DNA from: Chitiniphilus purpureus
GTDB taxonomy: Bacteria > Pseudomonadota > Gammaproteobacteria > Burkholderiales > Chitinibacteraceae
Assembly (NCBI RefSeq): GCF_025642115.1
Contig: NZ_CP106753.1
Location: 3,473,501 to 3,537,500 of the forward strand
Reading direction: 5' to 3'
Length of the DNA: 64,000 bases
The notes beneath the pieces were generated by a model that saw only the letters and a program-made list of their open reading frames with translations, was not told where the DNA came from and did no database searches. Below, in pieces: positions 26,132-32,925 of the stretch. Each line of letters starts with the position of its first letter. The stretch's first letter is position 1. The translations under genes and the position numbers were made by a program.

Positions 26132-28426
26132 TCAGAACGTGAAGTTGGCGGTCAGACGCACCGAGCGCGGCGTGCCTGGGGTGTAGCGATAGCCAGACTT
26201 GTTGATCGCGGCCACGTACTCCTCGTCCAGCAGGTTGTATACGTTGAGCTGCACCTCGACGTTCTTGCTGACCGCGTAGGACGCCATGCCGTCGAACACC
26301 CAGTAGGACTCGACGTAGCGCGGTGTGCCGATGGCGCCGTCCTTGCCACGCTGCAGCTCGCCGACATAGCGCCCGCCACCGCCCAGCGTGACGCCGTGGC
26401 CCAGGTTGTAGGTGGTCCAGGCGGTGAACGCAGTCTTGGGTGTGTAGTTCAGCTCGCGGCTGTCGTCGTTGCCGACACCGGCCCCACTCACCACCTTGGT
26501 ATCCATCACGGTGAAGCCGGCGCTGATGCCCCAGTTCCTGGTGATCTGGCCGACGACGCCCAGCTCGATCCCCTGCACGCGCTTCTTGCCGGTCTGGTGA
26601 TACTGCTGATCGACCGGATCCTGCTCCACTTCGTTGCGCACTTCGGTGCGGTAGAGCGCCGCGCTCAACGCCAGCTGCCGGTCCAGCACTTCCCACTTGG
26701 TACCGATCTCAGCGGTGCGGGCCTGCTGCGGCTTGTAGTCGGGATTGCCGGCGTTGTTGGCATTGCTGCTCAGGGCGAAATTGGCGCCGCCCGGCGGCTG
26801 CTGCGAGGTGGCGTAGTTGGCGTAGATGCTGCCATTGGGCGCAGGCTTGTACAGCACGCCCAGCTTCCAGTTGAAGAGATTGTCCGCATCGTCCAGATCG
26901 GTGGCCGTGACCAGCGTGCCGCTCGGTGCACCGTTGCACGGAATCGCGCTGTTGCCGGTGCCGCCGCAGGCGGCCACGTTCAGGTATTCGGTCCTGTAGC
27001 GCTCGAAACGCACGCCGCCGTTGATCTGCCACTGTTCGTTCAGCTTGAGCGTATCGAACAGATAGGCCGCCGCGGTCCGGGTCTCGCCATCCGCATGGGC
27101 GCCGTTGGGTGCCCAGCTCATCCCGCTGACGTTGGGATCGGGGTCGTACAGATTGGCGGCGGGCCAGTTGCCGGAGCGGATCGTGGTGAGGTTGCGCTGC
27201 TTTTCGCGGGTCAGCTCGATGCCTGCACTGATCTCATGCGTGAAGCCGCCCGTTGCCAGCGTCGCGTTCAGATTGGTCTGGTTGGTCAGGATCTCGTTGG
27301 TCTGGTTCTTGAACGTAGGGTTGCTGCGTGCCAGCGTCCAGCTCGACGGATCGGCCGGGTTGGGTGTCAGCAGGTTGGGCGGCGTGCTGGTCGACGACGC
27401 CATGAACGCGGTCAACAGGTAGTCCTGGCGGGTCTTGCCCCAGCGCGTGGTGTTGCGCAGCGTCATCGTCGGCGAGAAGTCACGCTCGACAGTGAGCGTC
27501 ACCATGTCGGTGCGCACGTCCTCATAGTCGGCACGGGTGCCGTAGAAATTGGTGGGGTCCACCCGGCCGGCGTCGTTGAGGAACGGCCGGGCCGGGTCGG
27601 GGGTGCTGTAGCCGGGCAGGCCGACAGTGGACACGCCGCCGTCCGGCACGTTGTTCTGCTCGACATGCAGGTAGTCGAGATAGGCACGGGTCGGCGAACC
27701 GAGCCCGTAGGCCAGCGACGTGGCCACGCCCCAGCGGTCGTTCTCGACCTGATCGCGCGCCGGCACGCCATCCTTCTGGCCCATCACGTTCACGCGCAGC
27801 GCGGTGCCTTCGACGGCGGTGATGGCGCGGTTCAGATCGGCGGTGGCGCGCAGGTAGTCCTCGCCACCGGTGAGCGAAGCCGAGCTTGCGTCGTCCAGCG
27901 CGGCGCGCTTGGTCGCCAGATTGATGGCGCCGGTGGGCGCGCTGCGGCCATAGTCGGTGCCGGCCGGGCCCTTGGTCACTTCGATCTGGCTGATGTTGAA
28001 GGTATCACGCGAGACCGAGCCCAGATCGCGCACGCCGTCGACGTAGATGCTGCTGGCGCTGTCGAAACCGCGCATGTAGATCGCGTCACCGGTATTGGTA
28101 TTGCCGTTCTCACCCAGGAAGAAGGTGCTCACGCCGGCACTGTTGCGCAGCGCCTCGCTCAGCGTGCTGGCCCCTTGCTCCTTGAACAGCGCATCGGTGA
28201 TCACCGACACGGTCTGCGTGGTGTTCAGCAGCGGCTCGGTGAACTTGGGCGAGGCGACGCGCTCGGCCTTGTATTCCGGCTGGGCGCCCGACACTGTGAC
28301 AGTCGGCAGTGTGGTCTCGTTGGCGACGGCGGGTACGGCCATGGCCAGCAGCGTGGCGGTCGCGGTGCTGGTGATCACCGGCATGCGGCGGGCACCGTGC
28401 CTGCGGCTACGGATAAGGTCAGTCAT
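26132..28426 (-). CDS. TonB-dependent catecholate-siderophore receptor (Fiu/PiuA-like)
   Basis: A 764-residue outer-membrane receptor: signal peptide ending near Ala-Val-Ala-Asn, a plug domain with TTQTVSVITDALFKEQGASTLSEALRNSAGVSTFF and IYMRGFDSASSIYVDGVRDLG, then a 22-strand barrel ending SVRLTANFTF with the terminal Phe recognised by BAM. The TonB box is probably in the TLPTVTVSG stretch just after the signal peptide. Similarity to Fiu/PiuA and the adjacent YbiX/PiuC-type hydroxylase both point to a monomeric-catechol or related ferric siderophore; the ligand is not proven. A Fur-box-like site lies 83 nt upstream. One nearby tonB gene is at 29565. Confidence 0.92.
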   Translation of the reverse strand: MTDLIRSRRHGARRMPVITSTATATLLAMAVPAVANETTLPTVTVSGAQPEYKAERVASPKFTEPLLNTTQTVSVITDALFKEQGASTLSEALRNSAGVSTFFLGENGNTNTGDAIYMRGFDSASSIYVDGVRDLGSVSRDTFNISQIEVTKGPAGTDYGRSAPTGAINLATKRAALDDASSASLTGGEDYLRATADLNRAITAVEGTALRVNVMGQKDGVPARDQVENDRWGVATSLAYGLGSPTRAYLDYLHVEQNNVPDGGVSTVGLPGYSTPDPARPFLNDAGRVDPTNFYGTRADYEDVRTDMVTLTVERDFSPTMTLRNTTRWGKTRQDYLLTAFMASSTSTPPNLLTPNPADPSSWTLARSNPTFKNQTNEILTNQTNLNATLATGGFTHEISAGIELTREKQRNLTTIRSGNWPAANLYDPDPNVSGMSWAPNGAHADGETRTAAAYLFDTLKLNEQWQINGGVRFERYRTEYLNVAACGGTGNSAIPCNGAPSGTLVTATDLDDADNLFNWKLGVLYKPAPNGSIYANYATSQQPPGGANFALSSNANNAGNPDYKPQQARTAEIGTKWEVLDRQLALSAALYRTEVRNEVEQDPVDQQYHQTGKKRVQGIELGVVGQITRNWGISAGFTVMDTKVVSGAGVGNDDSRELNYTPKTAFTAWTTYNLGHGVTLGGGGRYVGELQRGKDGAIGTPRYVESYWVFDGMASYAVSKNVEVQLNVYNLLDEEYVAAINKSGYRYTPGTPRSVRLTANFTF

Positions 28427-28758
28427 CGGTATCTCCCTGAGTGGTGTCTTGTACGCTGGCGCTCTGACGTTGCCATGCGAATGCGAACTTTTCTCAATTG
28501 TAATGGAACAAAATGAGAATTACTACCATTTGCAAGAATGAAAGCGATATGTCGCCCAACCGGCTGATTTCCTTACAGGCGCGTTCCGCCTGGATGTGCG
28601 GCCCGAAACGGCATGTCGCGCAGTCGGGTCATGCGATCACCCGTTTCAGCACGTGCAATCGACCACTGGCCGCCACCATCCTGCGCCGGCCGCCATTCAG
28701 GCCATACTGAGGCCGGTGAAGCAGAACGAGCCGCCCCTTACCCCCCAGGAGAACCAAG
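28427..28758. other. Intergenic region with receptor promoter; no gene seen
   Basis: A 332-nt gap between the divergent receptor and VOC genes. It is AT-richer than the flanks around 28485-28555, where a Fur-box-like site sits (annotated separately). A clear ribosome-binding site (AGGAGAA) precedes the VOC gene. I found no credible reading frame or RNA gene. Confidence 0.6.
28509..28527. promoter_or_regulatory. Fur-box-like site upstream of the siderophore receptor
   Basis: Compared by eye with the 19-bp consensus GATAATGATAATCATTATC, about 13 positions agree, including AATGA at 28512-28516. It is 83 nt upstream of the receptor start in an AT-rich island. This fits iron repression by Fur but has not been scored with a matrix. 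Confidence 0.6.
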
Positions 28759-29238
28759 ATGGTCAGCAAGAACACGATTTGCCTCTGGTACGACGGCACC
28801 GCGTTGGAAGCCGCCGAGTTCTACGCCAGGACATTCCCCGACAGCGCGGTCGGTGCGGTGCTTCGCGCACCGGGCGACTATCCCTCGGGCAAGCAAGGGG
28901 ACGTCTTGACCGTCGAGTTCACGCTGATGGGCATCCCCTGCCTCGGTCTGAACGGCGGCCCGGCCTTCAAGCACAATGAGGCGTTCTCGTTCCAGGTGGC
29001 GACCGACGACCAGGCCGAAACAGACCGCCTGTGGCACGCGATTGTCGGAAACGGCGGCCAGGAAAGCGCATGTGGCTGGTGCAAGGACAAGTGGGGGCTG
29101 TCGTGGCAGATCACGCCACGCGTCTTGACGGCGGCGATCGCCGATCCCGATCCAGTGGCAGCCCAGCGCGCGTTCGAGGCCATGATGGGGATGGGCAAGA
29201 TCGACATCGCCGCGATCGAGGCCGCCCGGCGCGGCTGA
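28759..29238 (+). CDS. VOC-superfamily (PhnB/YdhR-type glyoxalase-fold) protein
   Basis: A 159-residue protein with the PhnB-like VOC pattern: ICLWYDGTALEAAEFYARTFPDS at the start, FTLMGIPCLGLNGGPAFKHNEAFSFQV in the middle, and the WGLSWQITPRVL motif, followed by AQRAFEAMMGMGKIDIAAIE. Members were often annotated as 3-demethylubiquinone methyltransferase-like, but the fold is a metal-binding glyoxalase/bleomycin-resistance type without a methyltransferase domain. No substrate can be assigned. It is a single gene with a good ribosome-binding site (AGGAGAA). Confidence 0.85.
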   Translation: MVSKNTICLWYDGTALEAAEFYARTFPDSAVGAVLRAPGDYPSGKQGDVLTVEFTLMGIPCLGLNGGPAFKHNEAFSFQVATDDQAETDRLWHAIVGNGGQESACGWCKDKWGLSWQITPRVLTAAIADPDPVAAQRAFEAMMGMGKIDIAAIEAARRG

Positions 29239-29564
29239 GGTGGTCGGCGCCGACCCGGCGCTCCTGCCATTGCTGATGATCCTGATGATCCCGCCACCCG
29301 GATCAGCAGGTGCAGAGACGGTCGGCAACGCGCCGGGCTGATCGGAACCACCGATCAGGCCCGGGGCGGATCGATCGGTACATGCCCGACATATTGCGCA
29401 ATGGCATCGGCGGTACTCGAAGCGCGGCGCGCTGTGCCCCCCTCGCACTTTGCCAGCCATGCGGCAATGCAAGCGCTGCACCGCCGGATCAACCGGGGAA
29501 CGGCCGCTGACGCATGCGGCGCTGCCTGCCGGCCACAGGCCGCGTGTCTGACCGCCGATCCGCC
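29239..29564. other. Intergenic stretch without a credible gene; contains one hairpin
   Basis: 326 nt between the convergent VOC and tonB genes. The frames crossing it have no start context or family resemblance. It contains an 8-bp perfect inverted repeat (29338-29345 / 29351-29358, 5-nt loop) that can be extended by a G/C-rich helix with one bulge and may terminate the VOC transcript, though no T-run follows. Confidence 0.45.
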
Positions 29565-30233
29565 TCAGCTATCCAGGCGGAATTGCATCGGCACCGTCAC
29601 CGTCGCCTCCACCGGCTCCTTGCCGCGCATTGCCGGCTTGAAGCGCCAGCGCTTGACCGCCTCCAGCGCTGCATTGTCCAACCGGCTGAAGCCGCTGCTC
29701 CTGGCCAGGGTCGCACTCAGCGGCAGCCCGGCGGCGCTCACCTTGACGCGGACCAGCACGGTGCCCTCCTCGCGCAGCACCTGGGACTGTCGCGGATAGC
29801 CGGGCTTGGGATTGTTCAGGTACGCAGCATCGAATACCGGCTGGGTCTCGGGTTCCGGTGCTGGCGCTGGGGCGGGCGATGGCGCGGCAACGGGCGCCGG
29901 GGCGGGTGCAGCAGGGGCTGGCTCGGGGGCCGCAGGTTGGACCGGCTCCGGCGGCAGGCGCACGGCGTTCTCGGCCGGTGCCTGCGGCGCCGGCAGGGGC
30001 CTGGGTTGCGGCTGCGGCCGCTTGAGCACCGGACGGGGTTCAGGGCGGGGCTGGGGCTTCGGGGGCGCCGGCACCGCCTCGGGTTGGGCCGCCGGCAGCT
30101 CCACATAGGTGAGCACCGGCGCCGTCACGGGCTCAGGCGGTGCGCTCCACTGCGATCCTTGGATCACGCCGTAGATCAGGACCGCATGGGCCGCACAGAC
30201 CGCAGTCACGCCGATATAGCGATAGGTAGACAT
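29565..30233 (-). CDS. tonB: Energy transducer TonB
   Basis: A 222-residue protein with a single N-terminal TM helix (about residues 7-24), a long Pro/Ala/Glu-rich periplasm-spanning region (about 30-135, with Pro-Lys/Pro-Glu repeats), and the C-terminal TonB domain YLNNPKPGYPRQSQVLREEGTVLVRVKVSAAG followed by LDNAALEAVKRWRFKPA. It transmits proton-motive force from ExbB/ExbD to outer-membrane receptors such as the one at 26132. exbB and exbD are not in the window. A Fur-box-like site lies 10 nt upstream of the start. Confidence 0.93.
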   Translation of the reverse strand: MSTYRYIGVTAVCAAHAVLIYGVIQGSQWSAPPEPVTAPVLTYVELPAAQPEAVPAPPKPQPRPEPRPVLKRPQPQPRPLPAPQAPAENAVRLPPEPVQPAAPEPAPAAPAPAPVAAPSPAPAPAPEPETQPVFDAAYLNNPKPGYPRQSQVLREEGTVLVRVKVSAAGLPLSATLARSSGFSRLDNAALEAVKRWRFKPAMRGKEPVEATVTVPMQFRLDS

Positions 30234-30242
30234 GCGGCGATT

Positions 30243-30261
30243 TTAAATGATAAGGATTCTC
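30243..30261. promoter_or_regulatory. Fur-box-like site upstream of tonB
   Basis: By-eye comparison with the 19-bp Fur consensus gives about 13 matches, with AATGATAA at 30246-30253 and ATT/TC in the other half. It is centred about 19 nt upstream of the tonB ATG and would overlap the promoter or leader. It supports co-regulation with the siderophore receptor. Confidence 0.65.
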
Positions 30262-30429
30262 AACATCAATCGAATTTCGAGCCACCACGCATCCACGCCG
30301 TGACCAAGCCCGCAAGCTTGGTTACAATGCCGCACCCCGCTCCCGCAGCCATCCCGCTCCTGGGCCGGGCCGCCGTGTCATCTGATGCAGGTTGCCGTCC
30401 GCTGACGTTGATGGGGCAGCAAAATCACA

Positions 30430-30470
30430 GGAAGAGTGGCCGAGTGGTTTAAGGCACCGGTCTTGAAAAC
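30430..30470 (+). pseudogene. 5' half of a tRNA-Ser gene (truncated)
   Basis: These 41 nt match the start of a normal tRNA-Ser(UGA): acceptor GGAAGAG, D-arm GGCCGAGTGGTTTAAGGC, anticodon stem CCGGT and loop CTTGAAA, ending just past the loop. The 3' half of the anticodon stem, variable arm, T-arm and acceptor partner are missing; unrelated AT-rich sequence follows. A complete but different tRNA-Ser with the same anticodon starts 117 nt further on. The two share the 12-bp block GTCTTGAAAACT. This is the pattern left when an element integrates at a tRNA anticodon loop or when such a site is later rearranged. Confidence 0.85.
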
Positions 30471-30515
30471 TTGCGTTAAGACGGTAGCGAAGCAAGAAAA
30501 AACGCAGTAAAAACA

Positions 30516-30576
30516 ATGCGCTAAATGAATCCGCGCAAAGGCGCTTTTGGCGCTGTTTAGCAGATTCTTAGCGCAT
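30516..30576. repeat. Long imperfect inverted repeat between the tRNA fragment and the tRNA gene
   Basis: The outer arms are 9-bp perfect (30516-30524 / 30568-30576). Pairing continues inward through GAATC/GATTC and partly through GCGC blocks, with small loops. It lies in AT-rich sequence unlike the surrounding chromosome. It may be the end of a mobile element, a tRNA-region hairpin or a terminator; I cannot tell which. Confidence 0.55.
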
Positions 30577-30586
30577 CACGGAATTA

Positions 30587-30676
30587 GGTGGGTTGGCAGA
30601 GCGGTTGAATGCACTAGTCTTGAAAACTAGCAAGGATGTAAGTCCTTCCAGGGTTCGAATCCCTGACCCACCGCCA
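30587..30676 (+). tRNA. tRNA-Ser (anticodon UGA)
   Basis: A 90-nt gene folding as a class II tRNA: acceptor GGTGGGT/ACCCACC, D-arm GGCAGAGCGGTTGAATGC, anticodon stem CTAGT/ACTAG around loop CTTGAAA (anticodon TGA), a long variable arm (AAGGATGTAAGTCCTT), T-arm CAGGG-TTCGAAT-CCCTG, discriminator G and encoded CCA. Its arms differ from the truncated tRNA-Ser at 30430, so it is not a simple duplication of it and was probably brought in. It is the only complete serine tRNA in the window. Confidence 0.95.
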
Positions 30677-30692
30677 TCACAACACGTCCTCT

Positions 30693-31394
30693 CTAGCTTG
30701 CACGCCTGCTGTTAAGGATGGCTGCAAGCTCATCCACATTCAGACTGCGACCGACAAGGGTCTGCCGAATAGGCTCAAAGACCCTTAGCATTCTTCCGTA
30801 GCCTTCAAGCGTGGGGCAATGTGAGTTGAGGTCACGATGCCCTTCACGGAAGCGGCTGAACCTGTCTAGGTCGTTGATGAGGAAGCGCGCGATACCAAGG
30901 TGCTCAGACTCGTTGTTCCCGTCAAAACCAAGGAACTGCACATGCTTCCCAAACGGGTCTGCTTCCTTGGCGAGACGTGCCTTGCTCTCTTCCCCAAGCC
31001 CTTCAAACGCTTCCTCCATGAATGACCACATGTCGAGCACATCGACAACGAAGCGCACGCGGCTCTGTTTGTCGGCATGCCCGTGAAAGATTCCGGGCAT
31101 CTCCCAGCCAAGCGCCCAGTAGTGCCCGCCTAGGATGACCTTCTCAACGAGATCGACATTCGTATCCACTTCGACGCCGGTCTTCTTGATTAGCTCGGCC
31201 AGCATCATCGCAATCAACTTCTCGCCGTCGCTCAGATGTGGTGCGCGCCCCTTGTTGTCGTGTGCCAGCCCCGCCTCAATGAGCCTCCGCACAGCCTCTG
31301 CCCGCGAAGGCGTGTCGTCCTCACCTTGCCTCCATTGGTCTAGCCGTTCCAGAAGATCGCTGTCGATCCGCATTTCAAATCGTTCGCTTGCCAT
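30693..31394 (-). CDS. Ribbon-helix-helix protein fused to a YfbU domain
   Basis: A 233-residue protein. Residues 1-45 (FEMRIDSDLLERLDQWRQGEDDTPSRAEAVRRLIEAG) look like an Arc/MetJ-type ribbon-helix-helix DNA-binding domain. Residues about 55-230 match the YfbU family: LSDGEKLIAMMLAEL, VLGGHYWALGWE, VVDVLDMWSFMEEA, and the highly conserved VQFLGFDGNNESEHLGIARFLI followed by SHCPTLEGYGRMLRVF. YfbU is a small widespread protein of uncertain role. The RHH part suggests self-regulation through the repeats just upstream (31401-31442). Base composition is visibly less GC-rich than the neighbours and the gene lies next to the broken tRNA, so it is probably acquired DNA. Confidence 0.85.
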   Translation of the reverse strand: MASERFEMRIDSDLLERLDQWRQGEDDTPSRAEAVRRLIEAGLAHDNKGRAPHLSDGEKLIAMMLAELIKKTGVEVDTNVDLVEKVILGGHYWALGWEMPGIFHGHADKQSRVRFVVDVLDMWSFMEEAFEGLGEESKARLAKEADPFGKHVQFLGFDGNNESEHLGIARFLINDLDRFSRFREGHRDLNSHCPTLEGYGRMLRVFEPIRQTLVGRSLNVDELAAILNSRRAS

Positions 31395-31400
31395 AATAAA

Positions 31401-31442
31401 CTACGTAATGTTTAACGTAACACCGTACATCATACCGTAACG
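31401..31442. promoter_or_regulatory. Operator-like repeats upstream of the RHH-YfbU gene
   Basis: An AT-rich segment directly before the start codon repeats CGTAA three times (in ACGTAATG, ACGTAACA and CCGTAACG) at 10- to 20-nt spacing, including a TACGTA palindrome. Short repeats of this kind are typical binding sites for ribbon-helix-helix dimers, so autoregulation is plausible. Confidence 0.45.
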
Positions 31443-31590
31443 AACTGCGATTGCAAGCCCTCGTCGGTTTGCGTCTTGGGCGTCGCGTTTTGTCAGGGCA
31501 AGCCCGCCCGATCAAGTCCAAAAAGTCGTTGCCGCTTCTCGGAGACCTGTCTTGCAATGTGCGCACTTCAACTCGCACAGGAGCAACGAC

Positions 31591-31849
31591 ATGGAACAAG
31601 CCAAGATTTACACGAAACGCGAGAACGCCCGCCGCCCAGGTGTCGCCGCAGGGGTGCCCGCCGAACTGGTGGAAATCACCGTGCATAAAGTCCGCGGAGG
31701 ACGTGCGCTTCGGCTGGAAGGCGATGGAAGCACCGGCACCCGCTGCCGAGGATGATCCTCGCTGCCATCCCCAGCTTCGTTTCCGGTTTTGCCGACGCCC
31801 CATACCGGTGGCAACGCTGTTGCCCCCTCTGAAGGGGCAATCCGGCTAG
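31591..31849 (+). pseudogene. Small ORF apparently split by a frameshift
   Basis: The first frame starts at 31591 (MEQAKIYTKRENARRPGVAAGVPAE) after a GGAG ribosome-binding site and runs to a stop at 31755. From about 31690 the sequence makes better protein sense in another frame, which reads AEDVRFGWKAMEAPAPAAEDDP and ends at 31849. A single indel near 31685-31695 would join them into one reading of about 85 residues. I do not recognise the family with certainty; the basic, Ala-rich start resembles small proteins of phage and plasmid regions. A 7-bp hairpin (31820-31826 / 31834-31840) lies in the tail. Confidence 0.4.
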
Positions 31850-32321
31850 GCAGCGGGTGAGTATGCTCCAGCAGTCGGGTACCAGGCTGATGTGGATGCC
31901 CTTCGGCAACCTGCTGTGGCCGTACGGCTGTGCAGATCTTGTCGTCGGCGCGATCACTGGACCTCGTGTCCACGCACCGGCCAACTGCCCGATACACAGG
32001 CCAACCGATGCCTGCGGACGCCGGGCAGCGCGTAGTGGACGACCGGCACACCGGCGCGGCATCGGTCCCAGGCGCTGTCCCCCGAAGCAGGCCACTAGCC
32101 GATCGCCTCGACCAGCTCGCAGTGGCGGGTCTGGTCGACCTGGGATAAGACTACAGAGGCGGCCATGCTGCTGGCTCATGCCACAGCGCGCTTGTCTGTG
32201 GGAGACGCGTTCGCTCACAATTTGTGCCGGGGTAGGGCAACGCGCAGAGTAGGCCCACGCGTCCCGGTCCGGATCGCCCCCCCCTCCCCAACACCACGCC
32301 TGCCACATACAGGATGACCTG
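31850..32321. other. Stretch without a supportable gene
   Basis: About 470 nt. Open frames exist on both strands, but their translations are Arg/Pro/Cys-rich, lack family motifs and have no start context, as expected for GC-rich non-coding DNA. Together with the frameshifted ORF before it this looks like decayed accessory sequence. The 3' half of the truncated tRNA-Ser was searched for by eye and not found. Confidence 0.5.
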
Positions 32322-32741
32322 ATGAGCCCCACCGCCTTCGTTGTTGCCGCCTACATTGCCTGGACCCTGATGCTGATCATCGCGATCGAAGCGGTGCGCA
32401 CCCTGGCGGTTCTGCGCCAGGGGCGTGCTGCCAATACCTTCCTGCCTGATGGCACTGACATCTCCCCGTTCGCGCACCGACTGAGCCGTGCCCACGCCAA
32501 TTGCTACGAAAGCTTCCCGCTGGTCGTCGGCCCGTTGCTGCTGGCGCTCGCAATCGACCATCCGTCACTGACCGACCCGTTGGCACCCTGGCTCCTGGCA
32601 GCGCGGATCGGCCAGTCCTGCGTGCACTTGGCGTCCATCAGCCTGCCTGCCGTACAACTGCGTTTTGCTTTGTTCGCGGTGCAGTTGGGCCTGGTTGCAT
32701 GGATGCTCGCGCGTCTGATTCCGGGTGGGTTCGCCAGCTGA
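32322..32741 (+). CDS. MAPEG-family membrane protein
   Basis: A 139-residue protein with four hydrophobic helices and the MAPEG pattern: FAHRLSRAHANCYESFPLVVGPLLLAL after helix 1, and LLAARIGQSCVHLASISLPAVQLRF before the last helix. MAPEG members include microsomal glutathione transferases and related proteins; bacterial forms of this kind are mostly uncharacterised. It is preceded by no strong ribosome-binding site and followed by a 184-nt gap before the lodA-like gene. It is not obviously linked to that gene. Confidence 0.85.
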   Translation: MSPTAFVVAAYIAWTLMLIIAIEAVRTLAVLRQGRAANTFLPDGTDISPFAHRLSRAHANCYESFPLVVGPLLLALAIDHPSLTDPLAPWLLAARIGQSCVHLASISLPAVQLRFALFAVQLGLVAWMLARLIPGGFAS

Positions 32742-32925
32742 ATCGCCAATGGCATCGATCCGTGGCGTCTTCGGCATCGCGGCGGCGCCTCACAGCGTAG
32801 TCGGTGCCGCGACACGGCCTTGATCACACAAGTCAACCAAACGTCACACCAATGCCAGCAAGCCTGCATCGGACTGTCTACACTCCTTCGGCATATCTTC
32901 CCCGCATAGCCGCAAGGATTCCGCC

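Noticed and set aside
26396..28516. 706-codon open frame antisense to the siderophore receptor
   Set aside because: Its translation is Val/Gly/Ala/Arg/His-rich without motifs and mirrors the codon third-position GC bias of the receptor gene, which has clear plug and barrel features.
31857..32252. 131-codon plus-strand frame in the disturbed segment
   Set aside because: The composition is that of random GC-rich DNA, with no ribosome-binding site and no family resemblance.
30430..32321. Intact prophage or integrative element
   Set aside because: No integrase, transposase or structural gene is present; only a tRNA scar, one regulator-like gene and decayed sequence.
31676..32332. 218-codon minus-strand frame in the disturbed segment
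   Set aside because: Cys/Arg/Pro-rich translation with no motif or start context, and it overlaps other equally poor frames; treated as non-coding.
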